A stretch of 64,000 bases of DNA from an uncultured Acetobacteraceae bacterium (GCA_903877125.1 CAIRCM010000167.1:1-64000); one strand, 5' to 3'. Shown: positions 22,526 through 32,437, counted from the first letter of the stretch. Program-made: numbers and translations. The notes: generated from the sequence alone by a model not told the origin.

Positions 22526-23037
22526 TGCTGGAGGACCACGAGGCAGCGTTTCATCCGAAACCGACTTGGCTGGAAAAGGGCTGCATGGTCATCTGCGAGA
22601 TCGGCATCGTCGCCATCGCGCTGATCGTCATCACGGAAGTCATCACCCGCAATCTCTTCGGCTTCTCCTGGGAAGCGTCGGAGGAACTGGGCGGTTACAT
22701 CATCGTCGGCATCACCTTCCTGTCTTTGCCGGTATGCCAGGTCTATCGCGCCTATCACCATGTGCAGTTCCTGCAGAACCGGCTTTCGCCGCGGATGCGG
22801 GCGCTGTCGCATCTGGTGTTCGATCTGCTGTCGCTGGTCTTTTGCGTGGTGCTGATCTGGCAACTGAGCCGTTTCGTCACACAATCCCACCGGTCCGGCG
22901 ATCAGGCACCGACCTTGCTGTCAACGCCCCTGTGGATCCCTGAAGCAGTCATGCCCATTGGCATGGTCGCGGTGACGGTGTCGCTGCTGCGTTCGGCATG
23001 GGGCAACTGGAAACGGTTTCGGGCAGCGGGACGTTAG
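22525..23037 (+). CDS. TRAP transporter small permease (DctQ family)
   Basis: Four TM-like segments, VITRNLFGFSWEASEELGGYIIVGITFL; between DctP and DctM. Confidence 0.9.
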   Translation: MLEDHEAAFHPKPTWLEKGCMVICEIGIVAIALIVITEVITRNLFGFSWEASEELGGYIIVGITFLSLPVCQVYRAYHHVQFLQNRLSPRMRALSHLVFDLLSLVFCVVLIWQLSRFVTQSHRSGDQAPTLLSTPLWIPEAVMPIGMVAVTVSLLRSAWGNWKRFRAAGR

Positions 23038-23040
23038 AAC

Positions 23041-24333
23041 ATGGAACTCGCACTCGCGCTGATCGTATCCTTCGGGATTTTCCTGCTGCTGCTCGCCGCC
23101 GGCATGGCGGTACCCTTCGCCATTGCCGTGCCGGGGATCATCTACCTGCTGATGCAGCACGGGCTTTCCGCGCTGAAAGGCATCGGGCTGATCACCTGGG
23201 GAAGCATGGACAGCTTCACCCTGACCGCCATCCCGCTGTTCGTTCTGATGGCGGAGATGATGCAGCGATCCGGGCTTTCGTTCCGGATCTATCGCGGGCT
23301 GGCGAAGATGGTCTCACGGCTGCCCGGCGGGCTCCTGCAGACCAATATCGTCGGATGCGCGCTGTTCGCATCGATCAGCGGGTCCTCGGTCGCGACCGCG
23401 GCCTCGATCGGCGGGGTCGCCTTGCCGCAACTGATCGCCCGCAAATATGACCGGCGGCTGTCGGCCGGGTCGCTGGCGGCCGGGGGCACCCTGGGGATTC
23501 TGCTGCCCCCGTCGATCGCGATGATCATCTACGGATCGTTCACCGAAACCTCGGTGGCGAAGCTGTTCATGGCCGGCGTCATTCCCGGCATCATGCTGAC
23601 GCTGATGTTCATGGCCTATATCGCGGTTCGGTCGTTCTGGGGCGGCGCCGTCCCGCGCGAAACCACCGAGGGCGGGCCGTCCCTCCTCGCCGCATTGGGC
23701 GATATTCTGCCGTTCGGCCTGCTGATTCTCAGCATCATGGGCAGCATCTACGCCGGCTGGGCAACCCCGACCGAGGCCGCGTCCGGCGGTTGCCTGTTCG
23801 CGCTGTTCCTTTGTTTGGTCTGGGGCGACCTCACTTGGCGGCATTTCGTGGATGCGATGCACCGCACGGTGCAGATCTGCGGCAACCTGCTGTTCATCAT
23901 CTACGCTGCCTACATCTACGCCTACGCCATCGGCGTGGCCGGCGTGGGGGAGGCCGTGACGTCCTGGCTGGTCGGCCTGCATCTGACCCACCTCCAGTTC
24001 TTCGGCGCCCGGTTCATTCTCTACACCGTGCTCGGCTGCCTGGTGGAGAGCATCGGCATGATCGTGATCACCGTGCCGCTGCTGTATCCGGTTTTGGGCA
24101 ACTACGGGATCGACCCGATCTGGTTCGGCGTGATCCTGGTGATGTACGTGGAACTCGGGCAGATTTCCCCGCCGATCGGAATCAATCTGTTCGTGATCCA
24201 AAGCATCTGGGATGGCGAGCTGAGCGACGTCGTGATGGGAACGATTCCATTCCATATCATAATGTTCGTGCTGCTGGCCCTGCTGACGATCTTCCCGCAG
24301 CTGACGTTGTGGCTGCCGGGGCAGATGAGTTGA
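23041..24333 (+). CDS. TRAP transporter large permease (DctM family)
   Basis: GISGSSVATAASIGGVALPQL, GGTLGILLPPSIAMIIYG, GQISPPIGINLFV. Confidence 0.94.
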   Translation: MELALALIVSFGIFLLLLAAGMAVPFAIAVPGIIYLLMQHGLSALKGIGLITWGSMDSFTLTAIPLFVLMAEMMQRSGLSFRIYRGLAKMVSRLPGGLLQTNIVGCALFASISGSSVATAASIGGVALPQLIARKYDRRLSAGSLAAGGTLGILLPPSIAMIIYGSFTETSVAKLFMAGVIPGIMLTLMFMAYIAVRSFWGGAVPRETTEGGPSLLAALGDILPFGLLILSIMGSIYAGWATPTEAASGGCLFALFLCLVWGDLTWRHFVDAMHRTVQICGNLLFIIYAAYIYAYAIGVAGVGEAVTSWLVGLHLTHLQFFGARFILYTVLGCLVESIGMIVITVPLLYPVLGNYGIDPIWFGVILVMYVELGQISPPIGINLFVIQSIWDGELSDVVMGTIPFHIIMFVLLALLTIFPQLTLWLPGQMS

Positions 24334-24406
24334 GCCCCCGCACGATTATGGTTTCAACCCAAAATAACCGGCTGCGACCCTCGCTTTGAAGATCGCGGCC
24401 GATCTT

Positions 24407-24508
24407 AAAGCGTGATCGCCAAAGGTGGAACCACACGGCGGCGTGAATCACGCGATCAAACAAAGATTCACAGAGCACGATAGGGTCAACTTGACCCTAT
24501 CGTGCTCT
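24407..24508 (+). repeat. Dispersed 102-bp intergenic element, copy A
   Basis: AAAGCGTGATCGCCAAAGGTGGAACCACACGGCGGCGTGAATCACGCGATCAAACAAAG...GATAGGGTCAACTTGACCCTATCGTGCTCT; aligns without gaps to copy B at 41065-41166. Confidence 0.88.
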
Positions 24509-24511
24509 GTG
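24469..24511. terminator. Perfect 21-bp inverted repeat between convergent genes (possible bidirectional terminator)
   Basis: CACAGAGCACGATAGGGTCAA-C-TTGACCCTATCGTGCTCTGTG, 1-nt spacer; the structure is direct from sequence, the terminator role is inferred. Confidence 0.6.
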
Positions 24512-24543
24512 GCATGCCGGTTCCCGAAAGGCGAGCCGCCGGC

Positions 24544-25470
24544 TCAAACCGGATCCCAGTTGAAACACTTGTCCGACGTATCCAGCGGCATGAAGCTGTT
24601 CTTCAACGCCGGCCCGGCGATTTCCGCGATCGATTCAGGCGTCCAACCCTCGGCCCGCTGCATCACCCGGATCGGCCGAGGGGAACTGAACAGATAAATC
24701 TCGTGCATGCGGGTGCCAAACACCTGCCCGGTCACGTCCTTCGCCGCATCCGAACACAGATACACCGCCAACGGCGCGTTCTTGTCCGGCGTCATCTTCT
24801 TCAGCTTCTCCACCTCCGCCGCCTGTTCGGGGGTCGCGGTGGGGATCGAAGACGTCATCCGGCTCCAGGCCCAAGGCGCCAGACAATTCGACCGCACATT
24901 GTAGCACGCCATGTCCAGCGCGATCGATTTCGACAGCGCCGTGATCCCCAGCTTCGCCGCGGCGTAGTTCGCCTGCCCGACATTGCCGATCAGCCCGGAT
25001 GTCGAGGTGATGTGCACGAACGCCCCGCTTTCCTGCTTGCGGTAATGCTCCGCCGCCGCGCGCGAAACGAAGAAGCAGCCGTTCAGATGCACGGCGATCA
25101 CCGATAGCCAGTCGTCCTCGGTCATCCGGTGGAAAATCCCGTCGCGCAGGATGCCGGCGTTGTTCACGACCGCGTCGATCCGGCCAAAATGATCCAACGC
25201 GGACTGAATGATCTTCTGCGCCGAGCCCCAGCCGGCAACCGATTCGGTGCAGATTTCGGCGGCGCCGCCACGCTGCTCGATCAACGCCTTGGTCTGTTCG
25301 GCCGGGGTCGCGGATCCCCCGGAACCGGACAGCGAGGCACCGATATCGGCGACGATCACTTTCGCGCCCTCGGACGCCATCATGAGCGCGATTTCCCGCC
25401 CGACACCGCCCCCGACACCGCCCCCGGCACCGGTCACCACCACAACCTTGCCGTCCATCATATTCGCCAC
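24544..25470 (-). CDS. SDR family NAD(P)-dependent oxidoreductase
   Basis: VVVTGAGGGVGGGVGREIALMMASEGAKVIVADIG, NNAGILRD, NYAAAKLGI. Confidence 0.94.
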   Translation of the reverse strand: MANMMDGKVVVVTGAGGGVGGGVGREIALMMASEGAKVIVADIGASLSGSGGSATPAEQTKALIEQRGGAAEICTESVAGWGSAQKIIQSALDHFGRIDAVVNNAGILRDGIFHRMTEDDWLSVIAVHLNGCFFVSRAAAEHYRKQESGAFVHITSTSGLIGNVGQANYAAAKLGITALSKSIALDMACYNVRSNCLAPWAWSRMTSSIPTATPEQAAEVEKLKKMTPDKNAPLAVYLCSDAAKDVTGQVFGTRMHEIYLFSSPRPIRVMQRAEGWTPESIAEIAGPALKNSFMPLDTSDKCFNWDPV

Positions 25471-25530
25471 GTCGTCATCTCCCTCGATATGCCGGTACCA
25501 CGGTCAGATCCCCCGCGATCGCCCCAGCCC

Positions 25531-26199
25531 TCAATACTCCAGCGTATCCAACGCCGCGACGTCCAGCAGACGCTCGATCACTTCCGGCTCCTGCGCGCCG
25601 GCGATCGCGTGCCTGCCGCCTACAACGAAGCACGGCACGCCGTTGATCCCCAGCCGGTGGGCCCGCAGATTGTCGGTCTGCACCGCTTCCAGGTCGCCGC
25701 TGCCCTGCAGGTAGGCGTGCACGGCAAGCGGTTCGAGCCCGCACGCCGCCGCCACGGCGACCAGAACCCCATGATCCCCGATGTCATGCCCATCGGTGAA
25801 ATGCGCCGAAAACAGCGCTTCGACCATCGCATCCGCACGGCCGAAGCGCGACGCCAGCCGCACCAACCGGTGGGCGTCGACCGAAGATGGCGTGCGACGA
25901 ATGCGATCGAAGCGGAAATCGATCCCCTCGGTCCGCCCGACCTCGGTGATCGAGGCATAGAGCCGCCGGGCCCGGTCCTCGCCGCCGAACTTGCGGACGA
26001 CATAATCGGGACGGGCCATGCCCATGCGCGGCATGTCGGGATTCAGCAGGAACGGGCGCCAGATCAGGTCGAACAACAGATCCGGTCGGCGCCGCAAGGT
26101 GCGCATCAACCGTCGCACGCCGAGGTAACACCACGGACACACGAGATCGAGCACGATCTCGATACCAAGCCGAGCCTTCGGGGGGGACAGGACGTTCAC
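25531..26199 (-). CDS. DsbA-family / FrnE-like protein (2-hydroxychromene-2-carboxylate isomerase-like)
   Basis: IEIVLDLVCPWCYLGVRRLMRTL; NGVPCFVVGGRHAIAGAQ. Confidence 0.9.
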   Translation of the reverse strand: MNVLSPPKARLGIEIVLDLVCPWCYLGVRRLMRTLRRRPDLLFDLIWRPFLLNPDMPRMGMARPDYVVRKFGGEDRARRLYASITEVGRTEGIDFRFDRIRRTPSSVDAHRLVRLASRFGRADAMVEALFSAHFTDGHDIGDHGVLVAVAAACGLEPLAVHAYLQGSGDLEAVQTDNLRAHRLGINGVPCFVVGGRHAIAGAQEPEVIERLLDVAALDTLEY

Positions 26200-26283
26200 C
26201 GGGCAATTTTGGCGTGGGCACGCCCGCTTGTCACGCGGTTATCATGTCCTACCCTGTCAGCGTCCCATGACGGAGGAAGCAGC

Positions 26284-27351
26284 ATGAAATTCGGTATCGC
26301 CATCCCCACCGACGCCGACTCCTGGCGGCTGGTGCGCCGCGCCGAGGAACTCGGCTTTCATCATGCCTGGTTCTACGACACCCAGATGCTGAGCGCCGAC
26401 TGCTTCGTCGCGATGGCGGCCTGCGCGATGAAGACGACACGCATCCGTCTGGGCACCGGGGTGCTGATCCCGTCCAACCGCATCGCAGCCGTTGCCGCCA
26501 ATGCCTTCGCGTCGCTGAACAAGCTCGCCCCCGGCCGGATCGATTTCGGCATCTCCACCGGCTTCACCGGACGGCGCGCGATGGGGCTGGGCGCGGTGAA
26601 ACTGGCGGACATGGCAGAATATATCCGCGTCGTGCAGGCGCTTTGGCGCGGCGAAACGGTGGCAACCGAGGTCGAGGGCAAGGTCCGCCCAATCGCCTTC
26701 CTCAACCCCGACCTCGGCCTGATCAACACGACCGATCCCATGCCCCTCTACATCGCCGCCTCCGGCCCGCGTGCCCGAGCGCTGACCGCTCGGCTTGGCG
26801 CGGGGTGGATCGATGGTGCGGCGTCGGTCGAACGTGCCATTGCCGCTTTGGCCACGATGCGCACCGCCTGGGCGGCAGCGGGCCGCGCCGAAGAAGATGT
26901 GAACGCGGTGGCCTGGGCCGGCGGCGCCGTGTTGGCGGACGGGGAGCCGGCCGACAGCCCGCGCGCGATCGCCCAGGCTGGCCCGCGGACGATGACGTTG
27001 CTGCACCGGGCGGCCGACGCCGCGCTGGGCGGCTACCCCGATCCCGGCCTGCCGCCAATGTTCGCCGAGGCGGCTGCGGGCTACGTCGCCCATGCCCGCA
27101 CCTTTCGCCCCGAGGGCGCGCATTATCTGCAAAACCACCGGGGCCACCTGATGTTCGTGCGGCCGGACGAACGGCCATTTCTGACCGCCGAGATGATCCG
27201 CCACGCGACCTGGACCGCGACGCTGCCGGAACTCATTGCTCGGGTGGGCGCGTTGCGGGACGCCGGGTTCCGCCAGATCGTGTTTTCGATTCTGCCGGGG
27301 CAGGAACACGCGGTCGAGGATTGGGGGCGCGTCGGCGCGGCGTTCGGGTGA
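26284..27351 (+). CDS. LLM class flavin-dependent oxidoreductase
   Basis: MKFGIAIPTDADSWRLVRRAEELGFHHAWFYDTQML...RIRLGTGVLIPSNR...PGRIDFGISTGFTGRRAMG. Confidence 0.93.
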   Translation: MKFGIAIPTDADSWRLVRRAEELGFHHAWFYDTQMLSADCFVAMAACAMKTTRIRLGTGVLIPSNRIAAVAANAFASLNKLAPGRIDFGISTGFTGRRAMGLGAVKLADMAEYIRVVQALWRGETVATEVEGKVRPIAFLNPDLGLINTTDPMPLYIAASGPRARALTARLGAGWIDGAASVERAIAALATMRTAWAAAGRAEEDVNAVAWAGGAVLADGEPADSPRAIAQAGPRTMTLLHRAADAALGGYPDPGLPPMFAEAAAGYVAHARTFRPEGAHYLQNHRGHLMFVRPDERPFLTAEMIRHATWTATLPELIARVGALRDAGFRQIVFSILPGQEHAVEDWGRVGAAFG

Positions 27352-27480
27352 AGGCGGCGGCGGCCCCACGCTAACAACCGGCGCACCGTTCAGTCCCCTG
27401 CCCGCCGTCAGACGCGACGCCGCATTGACGTTTCCGTATTTTTACGTTAGATATAATGACTATTGAAAGGACTCAATCAT

Positions 27481-27882
27481 ATGATCGACCCCATTTTCGG
27501 CATCGACACCCTTATCATCCCCGCCGTCCTCGTGCCGGCGGGCGATCAGGACGCAGCGCAGGCAGCCATGTCGGAGGTCGGCGCCGACGCCGTGCGCCTG
27601 CCCGCCATCCTCGTACCGCCCGGCACCAGCCCGCCCGGCGGCGACTATGTGATGATCGGCACGGTCGTCAGCGGGGCATCGGATACCGACGCCGAAACCC
27701 CACCCGCCCCCTCCCCCGCCACCGACGATGGCCCCACCCCGCCACCACCGCTCCACGCTCCCGCCCCTGCCCCCGCCAATGCGCAGGCACGCGACCCGAT
27801 CGCCGCCGGCACCGCCGCCCGGCGTGCCATGGGACCGGCCACGACAGGGCGGGCTTTGGCGAAACCGGCCAAACCCGGTTAA
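27481..27882 (+). CDS. Hypothetical small protein with a duplicated LPA(I/V)LVPxG motif and Pro/Ala-rich tail
   Basis: ATG-initiated ORF MIDPIFGIDTLIIPAVLVPAGDQD...VRLPAILVPPGTSPP; AT-rich upstream region. Confidence 0.55.
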   Translation: MIDPIFGIDTLIIPAVLVPAGDQDAAQAAMSEVGADAVRLPAILVPPGTSPPGGDYVMIGTVVSGASDTDAETPPAPSPATDDGPTPPPPLHAPAPAPANAQARDPIAAGTAARRAMGPATTGRALAKPAKPG

Positions 27883-27913
27883 ACTTTCCCCGACACGCCA
27901 CCGGGGGAAACAC

Positions 27914-28969
27914 ATGGTCACCAACATCAAACGTCTGGTCTATTTCGAGGAATTCATGGGCCCGGCCGCGGCCGAAATCCTCAACGCGCATCCGGAAATC
28001 GAGCTGGTCCGGCTCGAATACGCCTCCCCCGTCGAGGAAAACTGGCAGGAAATGAGCCGCACCCTCGGCTACCAGACCCAGTCCCGGGTCGAGCTGCGGG
28101 AGCCCTGGTTCGCCAACGCCAACATGATCGCCCGCTGCCCGAATCTGCTCGCGGTCAGCTCCACCGGCGCCGGCTACGACATGGTGGACGTCGACGACTG
28201 CACCAAGGCCGGTGTCATCGTCTGCAACCAGTCCGGCACCAACAAGGAAGGCGTGGCGGAGCACGCGCTGGGCCTGATGCTGGCGCTGTCGAAGAAGATT
28301 TCAACGTCCGACCGCGCCATGCGTACCGTGCCCGATCTTGTGCGGCGCAACTACCAGGGCAACGATATCAAGGGCAAAACCCTGGGTATCGTCGGCATCG
28401 GCAACATCGGCACCCGCCTGTCCGAAATCTGCCGGCTGGCCTTCGGCATGACCATCCTCGCCTACGACCCCTATCTGACCCGGGATCAGGTGGCGGCCCG
28501 CGGCGCGACCCAGGTCGGGCTGATCGAGCTGATGCAGAAATCCGACTACGTCTCCGTCCACTGCCCGCGCACAAAAGAAAGCTACGGCATGCTCGGGGCC
28601 GCCGAATTCGCCGCCATGCAGCCGCATGCCTACTTCATCAACACCGCCCGCGGCGGCATCCATGACGAAGCCGCTTTGGCCGAGGCACTGACCAAGGGCC
28701 AACTCGCCGGCGCCGGTCTGGACGTCTTCCTGCAGGAACCGCCGCCGCTCGATCATCCGCTGCTGGCGATGGACAAGGTGATCGTGTCCCCGCACAACGC
28801 GGGCCTGACTGACGAATCCATCCTCGAAATGGTGACCGCGACGGCACACCAGTGGATCGGCATTTTCCAGGGACGGGTGCCGCCCCGGATCGTCAACCCC
28901 GAAGCCTGGCCGCTCTATTCCAAACGCTTCGCCGAGATCGTCGGCCACGCCCCGGATCCGATGCCATGA
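27914..28969 (+). CDS. D-isomer specific 2-hydroxyacid dehydrogenase
   Basis: GKTLGIVGIGNIGTRLSEICRLAFGMTILAYDPYL, FINTARGGIHDEAALAEAL, SPHNAGLT. Confidence 0.93.
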   Translation: MVTNIKRLVYFEEFMGPAAAEILNAHPEIELVRLEYASPVEENWQEMSRTLGYQTQSRVELREPWFANANMIARCPNLLAVSSTGAGYDMVDVDDCTKAGVIVCNQSGTNKEGVAEHALGLMLALSKKISTSDRAMRTVPDLVRRNYQGNDIKGKTLGIVGIGNIGTRLSEICRLAFGMTILAYDPYLTRDQVAARGATQVGLIELMQKSDYVSVHCPRTKESYGMLGAAEFAAMQPHAYFINTARGGIHDEAALAEALTKGQLAGAGLDVFLQEPPPLDHPLLAMDKVIVSPHNAGLTDESILEMVTATAHQWIGIFQGRVPPRIVNPEAWPLYSKRFAEIVGHAPDPMP

Positions 28970-29604
28970 CCGCCCTCGGCCTGCTGCTGGCGACGATGGA
29001 ACCGCCGCCGGCGATGGAGGAGGAATACCAGGACTGGTACGACACCGAACATTTCCCGGAACGGCGGGATTGCGAGGGATTCCTGACCGCCGGTCGCTAC
29101 ATCTGCCTGGAGGGCTGGCCGAAATACCTGGCGTTGTACGACCTCGCGGACACCGACGTCTTGCAGGGGGAGGCTTATGCCGCCATCGCGGTGCGCAAAT
29201 ACTCGCCCTGGACGCACCGGATCATGGCCAAGGTCTGGGGCCAGTATCGCGCCGACGCGCGCCAAGTCTATCCCGGCAGCGCGCGCATGGGCGATAACGG
29301 GCCGGCGGCTCGGGTCGTGTTCTGGCGGTTCAAGGGAGCGCCGGTATCCGCGCAGGCCGCCATCGTGGCGGGATTGACCGCGCTGTATGGTGGGAAAGCG
29401 GAAACGGCGCAGTTCAGGCTGTTTTTCGCTCGTCAGCCCGACGGGTCCAGCGACTTCATCGCCCTGGCGGAGCTGCGCACGCCCCGCCTGGGCGAAACCG
29501 GTTCGGTCGGTGCCTTTGGGGAGGCGGCGCGCTACATCGATCTGGTGAACGTCTACGTCCCGTATTCCCGCCGGTCGGAGGGCTCGTTTCCGGCGAAAGC
29601 CTGA
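28966..29604 (+). CDS. Hypothetical protein, dimeric alpha-beta barrel-like (EthD/DUF4286-like)
   Basis: EEEYQDWYDTEHFPERRDCEGFLTAGRY motif; start overlaps the upstream dehydrogenase stop by 4 bp. Confidence 0.7.
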   Translation: MTALGLLLATMEPPPAMEEEYQDWYDTEHFPERRDCEGFLTAGRYICLEGWPKYLALYDLADTDVLQGEAYAAIAVRKYSPWTHRIMAKVWGQYRADARQVYPGSARMGDNGPAARVVFWRFKGAPVSAQAAIVAGLTALYGGKAETAQFRLFFARQPDGSSDFIALAELRTPRLGETGSVGAFGEAARYIDLVNVYVPYSRRSEGSFPAKA

Positions 29605-29632
29605 CCGAGCAATCCGAACCGGCCGGATATCG

Positions 29633-31317
29633 CTATTCGGGGACCGTCTGCGGCCAGGCATTGATGGCCATCGCGGTTCCCACGGCGTTGTCCGCGTATG
29701 CCCCGATATAGTCGATCAGCAGGATATTCGGCTTTTTGTCCGATTTGATGACATTATTGAGCATCCAGTTACCCATTTGACCGGAGAGCGCACCGTCGGC
29801 CCGCTCCGCCAGTTCGGAAATGCAAGGACTTCCCAATATCTGGTCGCCCAGTTGCATCGTCAGGGTCCAGGACAGCAGAAACGACTGTTTCGCGTTGACG
29901 GTATAATTGACGAATTTCGACTTCTGATCGGCGATCATGCTGTTCAGGTCATCGGAATTGGCATACTGGTCAAATACCACCATGTTCGGCGTCGTACCCG
30001 AAGGTGGGTTGGTCATGTAATCCCGATACCCGAAAATCCCGGCCCCCGTGTTTACCTGCGCGGCCGGAAAATCGCCCGACTTCTGCTGCCCCAGGTCGAA
30101 AACCGCCAGTACGCGGTTGCCGTTACCGCTCAGGTTCGACATTTTCTGCTGGTTCAGGTTCACCGTGCTGTTGGTATTCGTTACCAGATATGGTCCGAGG
30201 ATGTTGGTCACGTCGTTGACCAGGGTGGTGAACGTCGAACTGGACATCGGGGAATAGGACCAGACCGGCGGAAGAGTCATACCGCCCGGTCCCACCGGCG
30301 GCGGTATCTGCGGCAGATAAAGGCTGCCGAAATGAGAGAATTTCAGAATGACCAGCTCATTCTTGCCCGCCGATTGCGCCATGAAGGTCGCGACATCGTT
30401 GAGCGCGCTCGTCAGCAACTGTCCCGCGCTGCCGAACACCCCAAGAACCGGAACGTTGGAATAATGGCACAGGTAGAATCCGGACTGTCCCGTCTGATAA
30501 TTGTGCCAGGTGCACGGGCGCAGATCGAGATACCGCGCACCTCGGTTGAGCTGGTCCAGAACGCGGTATTTCTGCGTCTGGGTGTTGCAGGCATCGCTGC
30601 CGGCTGTCGAATGGGCGATCGTGCCCATCCCGGCATCGTGCGTTCCGGGCATGCAGATCGACGACAGTGCCTTGTCGGACAGCATCGTCCAGTTCGCCGT
30701 CATCCAGGTGGACGCCTCACCGCCGAATGCCATGGCGGCTTTCACTGTGTTGCCAAGGGTCGCGGCCTGCTCATCGGTCAGGTTGCCCTGCTTGATGGCA
30801 TTGAAATAGGTCTGCGCTTCGTCGCTCTGGAACAGCTTCGAAAGATCCACCATGGCGAAGGCCATGGCCATGCCGTCGCTGGTGATCTCGCCGATCTGAT
30901 AGGGCGGCGCCTGATGCGATTGCGGCGCGTCGGTCTGCACGTCGGTGATGGCGTGCCAGGCGATCGATCCGACGTCGGCCGCCGGAATCGTGCCGGTCCC
31001 GCAGATTGCCACCACGCAGTAGGTCGGCGCCGTCCCACCCAAAGAACGAACCGACAGCCAGTGCCCCGAATGATCGTCCGAAGTGGCATAGACATCGATC
31101 ACTTTCGAAACCGTTCCCGAACCGAACGTATAATTCTGCTCCGCGCCGTCGTCCTCGTCGTAGCTGCCGGTATAGAACTGAACGTCGACCCTGTCGTCGC
31201 GCCAGCGGGAACATTCGAAAACGCCCAGGTGGTCATCTGATACGGCTTGCTGCTGGACGTGGTGTTCAGATCCTGATCAGTGAGATTGGTGATATAAAGC
31301 GTGCATAGATCCGGCAT
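29633..31317 (-). CDS. PI-PLC X-domain-like phosphodiesterase (apparent frameshift near 31200)
   Basis: SICMPGTHDAGMGTIAHS, LNRGARYLDLRPCTWHN, SAGKNELVILKFSH; N-terminus MPDLCTLYITNLTDQDL is in the adjacent frame. Confidence 0.75.
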
Positions 31318-31445
31318 CCCGAGGCTCCGTCATTGCTGAGCGGCAATCGCGACATACCCCATCGGATATCGGTCGTTGCCACATACGACAAAGATACCGA
31401 ACAGATATAATGGCGTCAACGCCCCGAGTCCCGCCCCTGAAAGCG

Positions 31446-32437
31446 TCAGGCCGCGCCCAGTTTCATCATCCCCAGCACCGCCCGCCCCAAAATCCCGTAC
31501 GGACCCATCAACGTCTCCGGCAGATCGAAATGCCCATAGTTTTCGGCAACGATCAGCCCCGAACCCTTCACCGCGCCGGCGAACGCCCGGGCCTGCCTTT
31601 GGAACTCCGGCGTCTCATCGGTGCCATGCGCCACCACCAGCGGCGCCCGGATATTGCCCAGATGGCGCATCGGACTCAGCGCCTCCACCATCGCGTCGTC
31701 GAATTTGACATAGGCGCTCCGCTGGGACAGCCGCACCGGTGCCAGATCGTAAATTCCGCTGATGCAGAACCCGCCCTGATTACGTCCGCGGGCAGTCCGA
31801 AGTCCTTGTGCCAATCCGTGGTCAGCGCCACCGCCGCCAGATGCCCGCCCGAGGACTGCCCGCCCACGTAAATCCGCGAGCGGTCGCCGCCGAAGCGCTG
31901 CGCATTGGCATGGACCCAGGCAATCGCCCGCCGAATTTGCTCGGCCATCGGCATCAGACTGCCGCCGACATCCTGGACCGCGGCGAAGTCCGGCACCACG
32001 TAATGCGCCCCGGCATGGACGAACAGCTCCGCCGGAAACGCCATGTCGGACGCCCGAACGGCCCGCCACGCACCGCCATGGATCATAATAAAGACCGGCG
32101 CGTTCGCACGTTTCGTCGGGAAGACGTCCAGCGCCTCGATCGCCGTCGGACCGTAGCTGAACCGCTTCGGCGCCCCCAGCCGCGCCCGCGTCAAGGCGCT
32201 GTTGCTGGCCCAGCGCTTCAGCGATTGCCGCATGGTCGGGGCATAAACCGCCTGATCGTAGGCGGCATCCAGCTCCGCCTGATCATAGTCCAGGAACACC
32301 GCCGGTCCCCTGCTATGGGGCGCCGGCCCAACGAGGCATTCGGCCTTCGCGCCGGAGTGCACCAACACAGAGACCAGACCGCCGCCAGTCGCGATCAAAC
32401 TCCGTCGCCCTGGCGTTTGCCCCTTGGTTGACAGCAT
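31446..32437 (-). CDS. Alpha/beta hydrolase (esterase/carboxylesterase-like; apparent frameshift near 31775)
   Basis: VFIMIHGGAWRA (HGG oxyanion), IYVGGQSSGGHLAA (GxSxG), VVAHGTDETPEFQRQARAF...VAENYGHFD in the other frame. Confidence 0.8.

Noticed and set aside
25129-27351. 740-aa plus-strand ORF as a fusion protein
   Set aside because: Real LLM oxidoreductase starts at 26284; the upstream part is antisense to the SDR and DsbA-like genes
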